Shown here piece after piece: positions 18,336 to 27,297 of a DNA stretch of 64,000 nt. The DNA is from Dehalococcoidia bacterium. GTDB taxonomy: Bacteria > Chloroflexota > Dehalococcoidia > GIF9 > AB-539-J10. The position numbers were made by a program, and so were the translations under genes. The stretch is from the NCBI GenBank assembly GCA_007129495.1, contig SKVJ01000032.1, positions 1-64,000 of the forward strand, written 5' to 3'. The notes beneath the pieces are model-generated. The model saw nothing but the letters and a program-made list of their open reading frames with translations, did no database searches and had not been told where the DNA came from. Numbering within the stretch: position 1 is the stretch's first letter; each line of letters opens with the position of its first letter.

Positions 18336-20130
18336 TGGTCTCCGGGCGGCCGCCATCCAGGTCTTGAAGGCCGCACGTGTTACATCTCTCTATCCTGCAA
18401 TCCGGAGTCGTCTCTCCACGCAGCATTCTCCGATGCTCCCCCCTGAGGTAATCTTGTGAGACCCCCGTATTGATATGTGCCCACGGCAGCGGCGCGGTCA
18501 ATCCTGTTGCGTCACCAAGAAAGTGCTCCATCCGCAGGCCACATGACTCAAAAGCGATACGCCAGTTGTCATATGTGAAGCACTCTCCCCAGGAGTCGAA
18601 CCGGCTACCTAACTGCCACGCGTGAAGAATAACCCGGCCTAAGCGACGGTCTCCCCTCGACAAAGCGGCTTCGAGTTGGCCAATCCTTGCATCCGGCCAG
18701 GAAAGCTTAACCCGGTCAGCACGGAGGCCTTTCTTGAGGATTGCGACCTTAGCATCCACGAGCTGCGGCGAATCCTGAACATGCCACTGGCAGGGTGTGT
18801 GGGGTTTCGGCACCAGAAGGGAGACGCTCACGTTGAGGCGTAGAGCGGGATCGTGTGAGGCGACTCGCCGAACAAGCGAAGCAATACCGGCGACGTCTTC
18901 CTCCGTCTCTGTAGGAAGTCCTATCATGAAATAGAGCTTCACCTTGGTCCAACCCCCCGTCCTTAGAGCATCAAGTGTGCTGAATATGTCCTCTTCCGTC
19001 ACGTTCTTGTTGATTGCGCGCCGCAGACGTTCAGTTCCTGCCTCGGGAGCGAAGGTGAACGACCCTCCTCGCCGTCCAGGGAGGGATTCAAGTAATTGGA
19101 CCGACTCTGGCCCCAGGCGCAGACTGGGCAGCGAGAGGGAGATGTTTCTGCGGCGACAGAGCGGTGTGAGGTCCCCCACGAGCATCTCGATATGCGGGTA
19201 GTCGCTGCTGCTGAGAGATAGAAGCGACATATCACTGTAGCCGCAGTTGGTTGCGATCTGCTCGCACGCATCGACAATCTGCTCGGGTGTTCGTGAACGG
19301 ACAGGCCGGCAAATCATTCCTGCCTGACAGAAGCGACATCCTCTGGTACATCCCCGTTGAATCTCGACACTGCCATAGTCGTGGACAATCTCGAGCAACG
19401 GGACGATCATTCGGGTTGGCGGAGGAGGTAGGTCAGTCGCAATTCTTCGCGATACGATGCGAGGGACATTCGGTCCCACAGGCTCCAATGCCTCAAACGA
19501 GCCATCGCCGGCATATCGAGGCTCATAGAGAGAAGGCACGTATACACCGGGTACGCCCGCTGCGGCATTGAGAAGATCTTGGCGATTGTGTTTGTTCGCG
19601 AGCAGAACGTCACACAGAGCGGACAGGCCGTTTTCGGCCTCGCCGATGAAGAATAGGTCAACGAAATCCGACATCGGCTCCGGGTTAACTGTGCAGTTGC
19701 CACCCGCGATGACGATTGGATGGTGCTGCGTTCTGTCCCTCCTGAGAACCGGAACTCCTCCAAGGTCGAGGACAGTAATGACGTTCGTGTAGTTGAGTTC
19801 ATAGCCGAGAGAGAATGCAATGATGTCAAATTCGGACAGATCGTGTCTGGACTCGAGTGAAAAAAGCCGGTGCCCGTTCTGTCTCAGCGCCATTTCCATG
19901 TCAACCCACGGTGCAAATACCCTCTCTGCAAGCATACTGGGAGATGAGTTCAACAGTTCGTAGATGATATGCAACGCAAGATTGGACATGCCTACCTCGT
20001 AGATGTCCGGATAGCACAGAACAGCGCGAAGCGACGCGCTATCCCAAGGCTTAATGACGGAATTCCACTCGTTACCAGTGTATCTGGCCGGCCGGGACAC
20101 TCCGCGGAAGATAGATTCCGGTATGCTCAC
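18322..20130 (-). CDS. B12-binding-type radical SAM protein, TIGR03960-like
   Basis: This 602-residue protein has an N-terminal cobalamin-binding-like domain (about 35-200, including GLYPDIYEVGMSNLAL-type sequence and IVIAGGNCTVNPEPMSDFVDLFFIGEAE). The radical SAM core holds the cluster motif CTRGCRFCQ near residue 258. The C-terminal segment ends with a Cys-rich DCRIERCNTCGLQ. Relatives of this class are widespread and are often followed by a DUF2344 partner, absent here. No reaction has been assigned to the class that I can name with confidence. The GTG start has GGAG 9 nt upstream and a strong promoter at 20144-20172. Confidence 0.85.
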   Translation of the reverse strand: MSIPESIFRGVSRPARYTGNEWNSVIKPWDSASLRAVLCYPDIYEVGMSNLALHIIYELLNSSPSMLAERVFAPWVDMEMALRQNGHRLFSLESRHDLSEFDIIAFSLGYELNYTNVITVLDLGGVPVLRRDRTQHHPIVIAGGNCTVNPEPMSDFVDLFFIGEAENGLSALCDVLLANKHNRQDLLNAAAGVPGVYVPSLYEPRYAGDGSFEALEPVGPNVPRIVSRRIATDLPPPPTRMIVPLLEIVHDYGSVEIQRGCTRGCRFCQAGMICRPVRSRTPEQIVDACEQIATNCGYSDMSLLSLSSSDYPHIEMLVGDLTPLCRRRNISLSLPSLRLGPESVQLLESLPGRRGGSFTFAPEAGTERLRRAINKNVTEEDIFSTLDALRTGGWTKVKLYFMIGLPTETEEDVAGIASLVRRVASHDPALRLNVSVSLLVPKPHTPCQWHVQDSPQLVDAKVAILKKGLRADRVKLSWPDARIGQLEAALSRGDRRLGRVILHAWQLGSRFDSWGECFTYDNWRIAFESCGLRMEHFLGDATGLTAPLPWAHINTGVSQDYLRGEHRRMLRGETTPDCRIERCNTCGLQDLDGGRPETITTT

Positions 20131-20143
20131 GATTCGTTACTCC

Positions 20144-20172
20144 ATTATAGTCGCTGAACGCACTACGCTCAA
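20144..20172 (-). promoter_or_regulatory. sigma70-type promoter for the radical SAM gene
   Basis: On the minus strand TTGAGC (20172-20167), a 17-nt spacer and TATAAT (20149-20144) form a strong promoter, 14 nt before the GTG start at 20130. Confidence 0.7.
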
Positions 20173-20245
20173 TTCGAATCACGCCATCCTTCTTTTCGTC
20201 ATTGACCATCCCGGTTACTCACCTTTAGAATAGCGTCCTCTGTAT

Positions 20246-20692
20246 ATGAAGGCACTGATTCAGCGAGTACTGGCCGGTTCCGTTTCTGTGAATGAAACGG
20301 TTGTCGGTTCTATTGGACCGGGGCTGGTGGTGTTCCTCGGAGTGGGCAGGGAAGATGGTCCGGAAGATGCTGATTACCTTGCCCATCGTGTGGCGGGACT
20401 CAGGGTCTTTGCGCGCGAAGACGCAGAGTTCGATCTATCTGTGCAGGATATCAGTGGCGGTGTGCTCGTAGTGAGTCAGTTCACTCTGATGGCTGATACC
20501 CGGAAGGGCAGGCGCCCCAGCTTCGGTGAAGCTGCGCGCCCCGAAGATGCACGTCCTCTCTACGAGCGCTTCGTGGACGCCCTCCGCACACAGGGATTGA
20601 CCGTGGCGACAGGTGTCTTCCAGCAATATATGCGTGTGGACATCGCCAATGACGGGCCGGTGACGGTTCTGCTCGAGAGCCGGCGATCATGA
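20246..20692 (+). CDS. dtd: D-aminoacyl-tRNA deacylase
   Basis: This enzyme hydrolyses D-amino acids, and mischarged Gly, from tRNAs, protecting translation. The 148-residue length is standard. It begins MKALIQRV and has VVSQFTLMADTRKGRRPSF, the SQFTL active-site block with the catalytic Thr. The second signature, the usual NxGPVT, appears here as NDGPVTVLLES. A TAGAAT box at 20226-20231 lies 14 nt before the ATG and there is no Shine-Dalgarno, so the leader is very short. It stands alone and is divergent from the radical SAM gene. Confidence 0.95.
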   Translation: MKALIQRVLAGSVSVNETVVGSIGPGLVVFLGVGREDGPEDADYLAHRVAGLRVFAREDAEFDLSVQDISGGVLVVSQFTLMADTRKGRRPSFGEAARPEDARPLYERFVDALRTQGLTVATGVFQQYMRVDIANDGPVTVLLESRRS

Positions 20693-20747
20693 ACCTGAGC
20701 GTCCAGGGAGTCGCACTCACTCGCGAGACGTTTCTATCCTGGGTTGC

Positions 20748-20753
20748 TATAAT
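20748..20753 (+). promoter_or_regulatory. -10 box placing transcription start at the ATG
   Basis: TATAAT at 20748-20753 ends 6 nt before the ATG at 20760. Transcription should start at or within 2 nt of the start codon, giving a leaderless message for the small membrane protein and the symporter. No clear -35 box is visible. Confidence 0.55.
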
Positions 20754-20759
20754 CCCTTG

Positions 20760-20942
20760 ATGGTGACTAAGGGCTGGCTCATATGGGGCTGGCTGGGCTT
20801 CCTCCTCCTCATTAACATCCTCATCCCGTGGTACGTCCTTGCTGACGTACCACGCTTCATCGGCGCCTTTCTCTTCTGGACGATTTGGGCTGCGGTTGCA
20901 GTAGCGAGCATGTTCCTGGTGTTTGCGAGGTGGAGAGGATGA
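20760..20942 (+). CDS. small two-helix membrane protein, symporter partner (DUF3311-like)
   Basis: This 60-residue protein has two membrane segments at about residues 5-27 and 35-56, and ends FARWRG. Small proteins of this type (DUF3311) commonly precede sodium:solute symporters and are thought to assist them. The reading frame could also start at the TTG 3 bp earlier. Its stop overlaps the symporter start in ATGA, so the two are translationally coupled. Confidence 0.8.
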   Translation: MVTKGWLIWGWLGFLLLINILIPWYVLADVPRFIGAFLFWTIWAAVAVASMFLVFARWRG

Positions 20943-22441
20943 ATGCTGCAGGTTGGGCGTGGCTCGCTATTGGGCTCTATGTCGTGATGGGGTTCGTGAT
21001 CGCTGTTGCCGCACGGCGATACGTAGGTGTCGGCCTGAGCGATTTCTTCCTCGCTAATCGCAAAATGGGAGGATTCGTCTCCGCCCTCACCTATAGCGCC
21101 ACGACATATAGTGCCTTCATGCTGGTCGGGTTGGTGGGATTGACCTATGTAGGAGGAGTGGGAGCTCTGGGGTTTGAGATGACCTATCTTGCCGGGCTCT
21201 TTCTCGCAGTTTTCTTTCTACCCAGATTCTGGCTGGTCGGGCGCCACTACGGGTACATCACACCCATGGATCTGCTTTCTGACAGGTATCAGAGCAGAAT
21301 TGTGGGAATGGTTGCCGCACTTCTGGCACTCGTGTTTCTTGTCCCCTATAGCGCTGCTCAATTGCTGGGAATCGGACTTCTTCTGAATGGCATGAGCGAA
21401 GGGGGCATTCCGGTTCTGGCCGGGATTCTTGTGGCGACTCTTCTGGCAATCGCCTGGTCCAGGATCGCCGGGCTACGCTCGATTGCCTGGACTGATGCGT
21501 TTCAGGCGCTGGTCATGATCGTGAGTGCCGGCGTTCTTCTCGCCCTCATCATCTCGGAACTTGGTGGCCCAATGGCGTTCTTCTCTCGCTTCGAGATGCA
21601 ACACGCCGACCTGCTGACGGTTCCGACAGGTGACGGCCTGTGGAGTATCAACATGTTCATCGGCTTGTCTCTGCCCTGGTTCTTCTTCTCCATTTCCAAC
21701 CCCCAAGTGAGTCAGCGTTTCTTCATACCCGAATCTGTGACAGCAATGCGCCAGCTGTTGGGAGGGTTTCTGGTCTTCGGATTTGTCTATACGTTGATCG
21801 CTGTGCTCTGGGGCTTTGGTGCCCGAATGCTTGTGCCTGGACTCGACAATCCGGACATGGCTACTCCGACGTTGCTTGCGCTGCCGTTCGTGCCAAGGGC
21901 CCTTGCGCTCATTGCTATGGTCGGCATCGTCGCTGCGGCAGTATCGACGATCGACTCGATACTGCTGACGCTTTCGTCTGTGTGGGCGCGCGATGTCTAC
22001 AAGGGTGTAATCAATCCGGGAGTCAGCGAGCAGAAGGAGCTTCGCATTGGACAATGGGTCATCCCCGTAATGGCTCTAGTTGCCATGGTCTTCGCGTGGC
22101 AGGCATCGACACGGGCCGGCATTGATTTCATGATTGCGCCTTTGTCTGCCGCTGCGTCTGCCGGCCTTCTCATGGTAGTCCCGAGCATTTTCGGAGCTTT
22201 CTTCTGGAAGAAGGCAACTGCAGCAGGCTCCATCACCAGCATCGTGGCAGGAGCAGTTGTGGTCCTCGTTCTGCAGGTTACCGGTGCCCGGCCGCTTGGC
22301 TGGTGGCCGGGAGTGTGGGGGCTGCTCCTGTGCATTGTGCTGTTCGTCGCCGTCAGCCTCGTGACGCGTCCTCCGACAGAAAAGGCCGACGAGTTCCTCG
22401 GATACCTCGCCGAGAAGCTATCGTCGGGCAAACACATCTGA
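20939..22441 (+). CDS. sodium:solute symporter (SSS family)
   Basis: This 500-residue carrier takes up an organic solute with sodium. It has about 13 membrane segments and SSS-family motifs in the first two helices: GVGLSDFFLANRKMGGFVSALTYSATTYSAFMLVGLVGLTY. The sodium-site helix is ALIAMVGIVAAAVSTIDSILLTLSSVWARDVYK. The solute is unknown, but pantothenate-, acetate- or proline-type relatives share this layout. The ATG at 20939 is chosen over an in-frame upstream start because it forms an ATGA overlap with its small partner. It converges on yajC with a 20-bp gap. Confidence 0.92.
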   Translation: MNAAGWAWLAIGLYVVMGFVIAVAARRYVGVGLSDFFLANRKMGGFVSALTYSATTYSAFMLVGLVGLTYVGGVGALGFEMTYLAGLFLAVFFLPRFWLVGRHYGYITPMDLLSDRYQSRIVGMVAALLALVFLVPYSAAQLLGIGLLLNGMSEGGIPVLAGILVATLLAIAWSRIAGLRSIAWTDAFQALVMIVSAGVLLALIISELGGPMAFFSRFEMQHADLLTVPTGDGLWSINMFIGLSLPWFFFSISNPQVSQRFFIPESVTAMRQLLGGFLVFGFVYTLIAVLWGFGARMLVPGLDNPDMATPTLLALPFVPRALALIAMVGIVAAAVSTIDSILLTLSSVWARDVYKGVINPGVSEQKELRIGQWVIPVMALVAMVFAWQASTRAGIDFMIAPLSAAASAGLLMVVPSIFGAFFWKKATAAGSITSIVAGAVVVLVLQVTGARPLGWWPGVWGLLLCIVLFVAVSLVTRPPTEKADEFLGYLAEKLSSGKHI

Positions 22442-22461
22442 CTGTGAAGATGAGGCGCGAT

Positions 22462-22740
22462 TCAGCTTCCTGGCTGACGACCGACCACGCTCATCTTTGC
22501 CACTCGTATAAGCGCACCAGATTCCGTCTTAAGGACAATGGAAATGTCGTCGATTACATCCACTGAACCGTAGATGCCTCCGCTGGTAACAACTCTCGCT
22601 CCCTTCTTGAGGCTCAGGAGCAGTTCCTCTTGCTCTTTCTGGCGCCTTCTCTGTGGCCGTATAGTGAAGAAGTACATCGCCGCAAACATCAGAACGAAGA
22701 AGAGCAGCAGCGGCAGTATCCCGGCAAGCTGGTCATCCAT
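22462..22740 (-). CDS. yajC: YajC, preprotein translocase accessory subunit
   Basis: This 92-residue protein has one N-terminal membrane helix (about 5-27). It is followed by the family hallmark FFTIRPQRRRQKEQEELL and a small domain with GARVVTSGGIYGSV. YajC associates with SecDF-YidC at the membrane. secD and secF are not adjacent; instead it lies 19 bp downstream of miaB on the same strand. The ATG at 22740 is preferred because GAAGGAGG precedes it; an upstream in-frame start lacks support. A TACAAT box about 35 nt upstream, inside the miaB end, may give it its own promoter. Confidence 0.93.
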   Translation of the reverse strand: MDDQLAGILPLLLFFVLMFAAMYFFTIRPQRRRQKEQEELLLSLKKGARVVTSGGIYGSVDVIDDISIVLKTESGALIRVAKMSVVGRQPGS

Positions 22741-22759
22741 AGTTGGAAAATCCTCCTTC

Positions 22760-24067
22760 TCAGATAGTGCTATTGTAGACGACTTCGCCTTGCAATGCCC
22801 AGGGGCTGGTCCTGGAGATGCCGACACGGATCAGTGCGCCCTCTTGGATATCCTCTCCGCTGAAGAAAACGAGCTTGTGAGTTCGCGTCCTTCCGAACCA
22901 CTTTCCGCGTTTGTATCCCTGCACGAGTATCTCGAACTCCCGCTGCAGGTAGCGAGCGTTTATTTCCGTGGCAATCGTTTCCTGAAGCTCTTCAATCCGG
23001 TGCAGCCGTTCAAGTTTCGTCTGTCCGGAAACAGAATCCTGGTATCGGCTGGCTGCAACCGTGCCGGAGCGTGGAGAGTAAGCGGCGACATGTACGGTGT
23101 CGAAGCGCATCTCCTCAAGTGTTGAGAGCGTGTTCTCAAATTGGTCGTCTGTTTCGCCCGGGAACCCAACGATAATGTCGGTGGAAATGGCGATGTCGGG
23201 GATAGCGGTCCGGATGTCGCCTACGAGTCTGCGGAAGTGGTCGACCGTGTATCCTCGGGCCATAGCGCGCAGGATATCATTGTCTCCGGACTGAAGGGCG
23301 AGGTCAAGATGCTCGCAGACCTTGTCAAGGGAGGCCATTGATTGAATGAGCTTGTTGCTCATGTCCTTGGGATGATTCGTGAGGAACCGTAGCCTGCTCA
23401 GGCCTTCGATCGGCTGCAGTCGCGCCAGCAGGTCAGCCAGGTCAGGTTTGCCGGGAAGGTCATGTCCGTACGAATCCACGTTCTGTCCGAGTAGCACAAT
23501 CTCCCTGGTTCCGCCTGATACAAGGCGCCGGATCTCCTCCTCTATGTATTCAGGCGGTCGACTAATTTCGCGCCCTCTTGTATATGGCACGATGCAATAC
23601 GTGCAGAAGTTGTTGCATCCCTGAATAATGGGCACGAAGGAGGAAGCGGTGGACTGCGCAACCACCTCGAGAGTGCCAGGTGGGAGACATGGATGACAGC
23701 CGGGCTCTGCGTGTTCGGGCGCCTCCTCAAGCCAGGTCGACAATGTATCGTACTGTCCGGAACCGAAGAACAGGTCTACCTGTGGGAAGCGACGCTGCAG
23801 GGACTTGAGATCTTGGGCAGTGAAGCACCCGGTTACCGCGATTCTCAAGTGAGGCCGCTTCCGCTTCATGCCTGCGAGCAGGCCGAGGGTGCCAATCACG
23901 CGGTCCTCAGCGCTCTTCCTCACGACGCAAGTGTTAAGCACTACAAGGTCAGCGGCGTCGAGACGCGACTCCTGATCGTAGCCAGCTGAAGACAGCAACC
24001 CGGCGACACGCTGGGATTCTGCCTTGTTCATCTGGCATCCGATAGTCCATAAATGATAGCGTGGCAT
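22760..24067 (-). CDS. miaB: tRNA-2-methylthio-N6-dimethylallyladenosine synthase
   Basis: This radical SAM methylthiotransferase modifies A37 of tRNAs reading UNN codons. The 435-residue protein has an N-terminal UPF0004 domain with three cluster cysteines (TIGCQMN, LNTCVVR and VTGCFTA). The radical SAM motif is CNNFCTYCIVPYTRGRE, and a C-terminal TRAM domain holds GYKRGKWFGRTRTHKLVFF. Length and order are canonical. A TATAGT box lies only 5 nt before the ATG with no Shine-Dalgarno, so the mRNA is probably leaderless. It is divergent from radC across a 47-bp shared promoter region. Confidence 0.95.
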   Translation of the reverse strand: MPRYHLWTIGCQMNKAESQRVAGLLSSAGYDQESRLDAADLVVLNTCVVRKSAEDRVIGTLGLLAGMKRKRPHLRIAVTGCFTAQDLKSLQRRFPQVDLFFGSGQYDTLSTWLEEAPEHAEPGCHPCLPPGTLEVVAQSTASSFVPIIQGCNNFCTYCIVPYTRGREISRPPEYIEEEIRRLVSGGTREIVLLGQNVDSYGHDLPGKPDLADLLARLQPIEGLSRLRFLTNHPKDMSNKLIQSMASLDKVCEHLDLALQSGDNDILRAMARGYTVDHFRRLVGDIRTAIPDIAISTDIIVGFPGETDDQFENTLSTLEEMRFDTVHVAAYSPRSGTVAASRYQDSVSGQTKLERLHRIEELQETIATEINARYLQREFEILVQGYKRGKWFGRTRTHKLVFFSGEDIQEGALIRVGISRTSPWALQGEVVYNSTI

Positions 24068-24072
24068 AAGCG

Positions 24073-24106
24073 ACTATATTCCTGCGGGAGATTAATATAG
24101 TAGAGT
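24073..24106. promoter_or_regulatory. divergent leaderless promoters of miaB and radC
   Basis: The 47-bp gap holds a minus-strand TATAGT (24078-24073), 5 nt before the miaB ATG. On the plus strand TATAGT and TAGAGT (24096-24106) lie 8 nt before the radC GTG. Both genes lack Shine-Dalgarno sequences. Confidence 0.55.
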
Positions 24107-24114
24107 ATGCTCTC

Positions 24115-24867
24115 GTGTCCAGCAAACCGAAAGAAAGCATAGACTCACACAAAGATCACCGGAAGCGCCTGCGCCAGCGGTTTGAGAAAGACGGACTGGC
24201 CGGTTTCAGCGATTATGAGGTGATCGAATTGCTGCTTACGCTGTCGAAGGAGCAGGTGGACTGCAAGCCTGCCGGCAAGCAGGCCATCAAGCAGTTTCAC
24301 AGCGTGCGGGGGGTTCTTGATGCTCCTACCAGGAATCTTGAGCAGATTCACGGGATTGGCCGGAAGAGTGTCTTTGTCATCAAGCTTGTGCGCGCTCTCG
24401 CCGAGTATTACTACGGCGAACGCATGCACCAGGACGGCTCAGCTCTTGGTAACTCACAGGCAGTTGTTGACTACCTGAAGGTTACGATGGGGGCGCTGGA
24501 CCGGGAGGCTTTCCGAGTGGTCTATCTCAATGCACAGCATGTACCCAAGACGGTTGAAATACTCTTCGAGGGAACGCTGACCTCCAGCGTTGTCTATCCT
24601 CGCGAGGTCTTCAGAAAGGCGCTTGATCACAATGCGGCATCGGTCATCCTTGCGCACAATCACCCTTCCGGAAGTATCGAGCCGAGTGAACACGACCGGC
24701 AGATAACCCGGGACATGATCCTCGCAGCCGAATTTCTTGGTGTGGGAATACTGGACCACATCATCATAGGGGCGAATTCGCACTTCAGCTTCGCTGACCA
24801 TGGCCTGATGCGGGAGTACCGCAAACAGGCCATGGAGTTTCACGAGAGCCGTCGTAAGCAGCCCTGA
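24115..24867 (+). CDS. radC: RadC-family JAMM/MPN domain protein
   Basis: This 250-residue protein has an N-terminal helix-hairpin-helix part (residues about 15-85, including IHGIGRKSVFVIKLV). The C-terminal MPN/JAMM domain carries the zinc motif HNHPSGSIEPSEHD around residues 181-194. Despite its name, a repair role is not established; metalloprotease-like activity on DNA-linked proteins has been proposed. The start is GTG without a Shine-Dalgarno, in a leaderless setting. It converges on the DUF2148 gene with a 25-bp gap. Confidence 0.9.
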   Translation: MSSKPKESIDSHKDHRKRLRQRFEKDGLAGFSDYEVIELLLTLSKEQVDCKPAGKQAIKQFHSVRGVLDAPTRNLEQIHGIGRKSVFVIKLVRALAEYYYGERMHQDGSALGNSQAVVDYLKVTMGALDREAFRVVYLNAQHVPKTVEILFEGTLTSSVVYPREVFRKALDHNAASVILAHNHPSGSIEPSEHDRQITRDMILAAEFLGVGILDHIIIGANSHFSFADHGLMREYRKQAMEFHESRRKQP

Positions 24868-24892
24868 TGGGCGTCATTGGGACCAGACCCGG

Positions 24893-25471
24893 CTACCCTC
24901 TATCGAAATAGATGCTCTTGCCCGTGGCGGAGAGAGGTATGCCGATGACAATATCGGCGTCGAGCCACTTCAGATTTGCCGCTGCAACACCCATCGTGTA
25001 CATCATCCTGTTGTCGATGTTGTGATCGGCCGCCACCCGGACAGCTGAGCCGAGTGCAATGCCAAGATCAATCGAAGCGAAGACACATATCGGTCCGAAA
25101 AAGTCGGAACTCACGGTCACCTTGTCTCGAGCGTTCATCAGGTTACTGCAGGTTCGGAATCCGCAGGCGCCGCAATCAAAGGGGTTCTCCGGTTTCTTTG
25201 GAAGCCCCGTTACACCTATCAGCAGTGTGCAGTGTGAGTCACGCACGTTCCGGGCATCCCTCTGAAATCCGTTGGAGATGATTTCAGGCCTTCCCGGGGC
25301 AGTGTCCTCCATCGCCCGGGCCAGGGTCTCCAGGTCTTCACCTTCAACCACCATCGTGCTTATGGCATCCACCCCTCTCCCCTTTGGGGCGGTTCGGGCT
25401 GCTGCTGCCATCAGATTGGCCACTGTTCGCATTGCATCACGCTCAGCATGAAGCGACGATGTTCTAGTCAC
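24893..25471 (-). CDS. DUF2148 Fe-S protein
   Basis: This 192-residue protein resembles the DUF2148 (ferredoxin-domain) family of anaerobes. The Cys motif FDCGACGFRTCSNLM, in the middle of the protein, fits a 4Fe-4S binding site. The C-terminal half contains VAADHNIDNRMMYTMGVAA and IGIPLSATGKSIYFDR. The start is set at GTG 25471, because GAGGAGGT lies 5-6 nt upstream; in-frame codons before it would place that signal inside the gene. The function is unknown. Distribution mainly in anaerobes agrees with the rest of the window. Confidence 0.85.
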   Translation of the reverse strand: MTRTSSLHAERDAMRTVANLMAAAARTAPKGRGVDAISTMVVEGEDLETLARAMEDTAPGRPEIISNGFQRDARNVRDSHCTLLIGVTGLPKKPENPFDCGACGFRTCSNLMNARDKVTVSSDFFGPICVFASIDLGIALGSAVRVAADHNIDNRMMYTMGVAAANLKWLDADIVIGIPLSATGKSIYFDRG

Positions 25472-25634
25472 AAATACCTCCTCGTCCGCCCGTACGAATG
25501 CGCGCGGACAGCCCCTGATTTCCACCTATTCTACGACACTCTGCCGCTGTCTTGCACGAGACGGAGTGTCAACTCATATGGAAGCATTACCGAAGGGCTG
25601 TTCCTCGTCTCTCCCGGCAATGGTACAATGCACC

Positions 25635-26072
25635 ATGGATATGAGTTCGCAGGGAGGCTTCGCGATCAGGTCGGGTCGTCATCTACATCTGACTGCGCTG
25701 TTATGTGTAGTTGTGCTCTCACTCGTAGGATTATTGGGGTGCGAGACAACTGCTTATTCGCGGAGTGTCAGGATCGTTGCGGAGCCAATGAACGTCGATG
25801 GCCTGTTCGCCCGGATAGAGTATCTGCGCGATGGCCGCGTGATCAATTGGGTGCACCTGGTGGATGGCGATGGGGACGGCGTGATCGATGGGAAGGCCGG
25901 GCCGAAAGCGGATGGCAATTGGCCTGCGGGATGGTTATGGTTTGATGATCTGTACCGGGATACCGTGGTTGGTGAGACAACTATGTCGTTTGACGGACAG
26001 AAAGTCGTGGTGACTGCGTCCAGCACCTACGAGTTTGTTGTTGGCGAGTATGAAGTTCGCGCCGCACAATAG
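25635..26072 (+). CDS. predicted lipoprotein of unknown function
   Basis: This 145-residue protein begins MDMSSQGGFAIRSGRHLHL and has a hydrophobic stretch at about 21-34. It ends in the lipobox LVGLLGC at about residues 30-36, so it should be lipidated and held at the outer face of the membrane. The mature part is a single small domain with a DGDGDGVIDGKAG acidic loop that could bind calcium. A TACAAT box at 25624-25629 ends 5 nt before this ATG, arguing for this start over earlier in-frame ATGs. No family was recognised. A HIT-protein gene follows after 32 bp. Confidence 0.7.
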   Translation: MDMSSQGGFAIRSGRHLHLTALLCVVVLSLVGLLGCETTAYSRSVRIVAEPMNVDGLFARIEYLRDGRVINWVHLVDGDGDGVIDGKAGPKADGNWPAGWLWFDDLYRDTVVGETTMSFDGQKVVVTASSTYEFVVGEYEVRAAQ

Positions 26073-26104
26073 CATTGAGCGTCTGGTAACAAGAGGGAGA
26101 GTGG

Positions 26105-26452
26105 ATGTCTGAGAATTGTGTCTTCTGTCGAATAATTGCCGGCGAGATGCCGAGTGATTTCATCTATCAGGACGAGGAGATGGTGGCGTTTCGGGATATT
26201 CATCCGGTAGCACCAACGCACATCCTGCTGGTACCGCGGGAGCACATCGAGTCTGTGCCGAGCCTTCAACCCCACCATGAAGGGCTTGCAGGGAGAATGA
26301 TACTTCGGGCGCAAGCACTGGCTGAGGCGGAAGGGATCGCTGCTGCGGGCTATCGCCTGGTGGTCAACTCCGGTTCCGACAGCGGACAGGCAGTCGCTCA
26401 CATTCACATGCATCTGATCGGTGGCAGAAAGCTTGATAACCGCATCGGTTAG
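26105..26452 (+). CDS. HIT-family nucleotide hydrolase (HinT-like)
   Basis: This 115-residue histidine-triad protein is likely a purine nucleoside phosphoramidase. It starts SENCVFCRIIAGEMPS, with the zinc-type CVFC pair, and has VVNSGSDSGQAVAHIHMHLIGGR. The HIHMH motif supplies the catalytic histidines. Length and order match HinT. AGAGGGAGAG precedes the ATG. It overlaps the convergent ispH stop by 4 bp. Confidence 0.95.
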   Translation: MSENCVFCRIIAGEMPSDFIYQDEEMVAFRDIHPVAPTHILLVPREHIESVPSLQPHHEGLAGRMILRAQALAEAEGIAAAGYRLVVNSGSDSGQAVAHIHMHLIGGRKLDNRIG

Positions 26453-27297
26453 AGTTGCAGGATACGAGCCTCTACTTCCTCAATGCTGGAGTCCGGCGTC
26501 GATGCGCCGGCCGTCAGCCCGATACGTGCCTTTCCCTGCAGCAGAGACGAATCCAACTCGTCGACGGTTTCCACAAGGTGAGTCTCCACAGATTCCGCGC
26601 ACGTCTCCGCGAGGCGTTGCGTGTTTGCGCTGTTCCGGCCTCCTATGACGACCATTACATCGACGGTTCGAGAGAGTTCGGCTGCCGCTTTCTGACGGTG
26701 CCACGTCGCATCGCAGAGGGTGTTGACGATGCGTATCTCCCGGCACTCCGCTAGAGTTGCAGCGCACGCATGCTGCACGAATGAAGTGTAATCCTCCAGT
26801 CGCTGCGTCGTCTGTGAAACGATCCCTACGCCGCCTGTCTTGCAGGTGGCGCAAAGATCTGTGACGGCGGATGCATCGAGAGTGGCGACTCCCCGGCCTC
26901 CTGTCCAGCCGAGAACTCCTCGCACTTCCGAATGACGCGAATCGCCGAAGATGACAATTGTCAACCCCTCGCGAGCCATGCGTGCAGCGATGTGCTGGAC
27001 GCGAGTCACATTGGGGCAGGTCGTGTCGAGTATCGTGAATCCACGGTCTCTCAGAAGAGACATGGTGTCTGGCGCAATACCATGAGCCGATACGACCACT
27101 GTGGGACCCGCCAGGTCTTCGGGGGCATCCACCTGCATCACTCCTTGTGCCTGCAATTCACGCAGCAGCGTGCGGTTGTGTGCCAACGGCCCGAGCGTCT
27201 GAAGGGTGCCATATCGCGCCGTGGCTGTGTAGATCATATCCAGGGCGCGCCGGATGCCGTAGCACAAGCCGAGCTCGCGAGCTCTTTCAACCTGCAT
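26449..27297 (-). CDS. ispH: 4-hydroxy-3-methylbut-2-enyl diphosphate reductase
   Basis: This Fe-S enzyme performs the last step of the MEP isoprenoid pathway, making IPP and DMAPP. The 282-residue protein carries the three cluster cysteines in LGLCYGIRRAL (about residue 12), DTTCPNVTRVQ and VNTLCDATWHRQKA. The substrate residues SAHG and the late SxASTPDSSIEEV (GLTAGASTPDSS) are also present. The start ATG at 27297 lies within the last codons of plsC, an 11-bp overlap that implies coupling; an upstream in-frame ATG would lengthen the N-terminus beyond the family norm. It is third in cmk-plsC-ispH, a grouping also seen in other bacteria. Confidence 0.95.
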   Translation of the reverse strand: MQVERARELGLCYGIRRALDMIYTATARYGTLQTLGPLAHNRTLLRELQAQGVMQVDAPEDLAGPTVVVSAHGIAPDTMSLLRDRGFTILDTTCPNVTRVQHIAARMAREGLTIVIFGDSRHSEVRGVLGWTGGRGVATLDASAVTDLCATCKTGGVGIVSQTTQRLEDYTSFVQHACAATLAECREIRIVNTLCDATWHRQKAAAELSRTVDVMVVIGGRNSANTQRLAETCAESVETHLVETVDELDSSLLQGKARIGLTAGASTPDSSIEEVEARILQL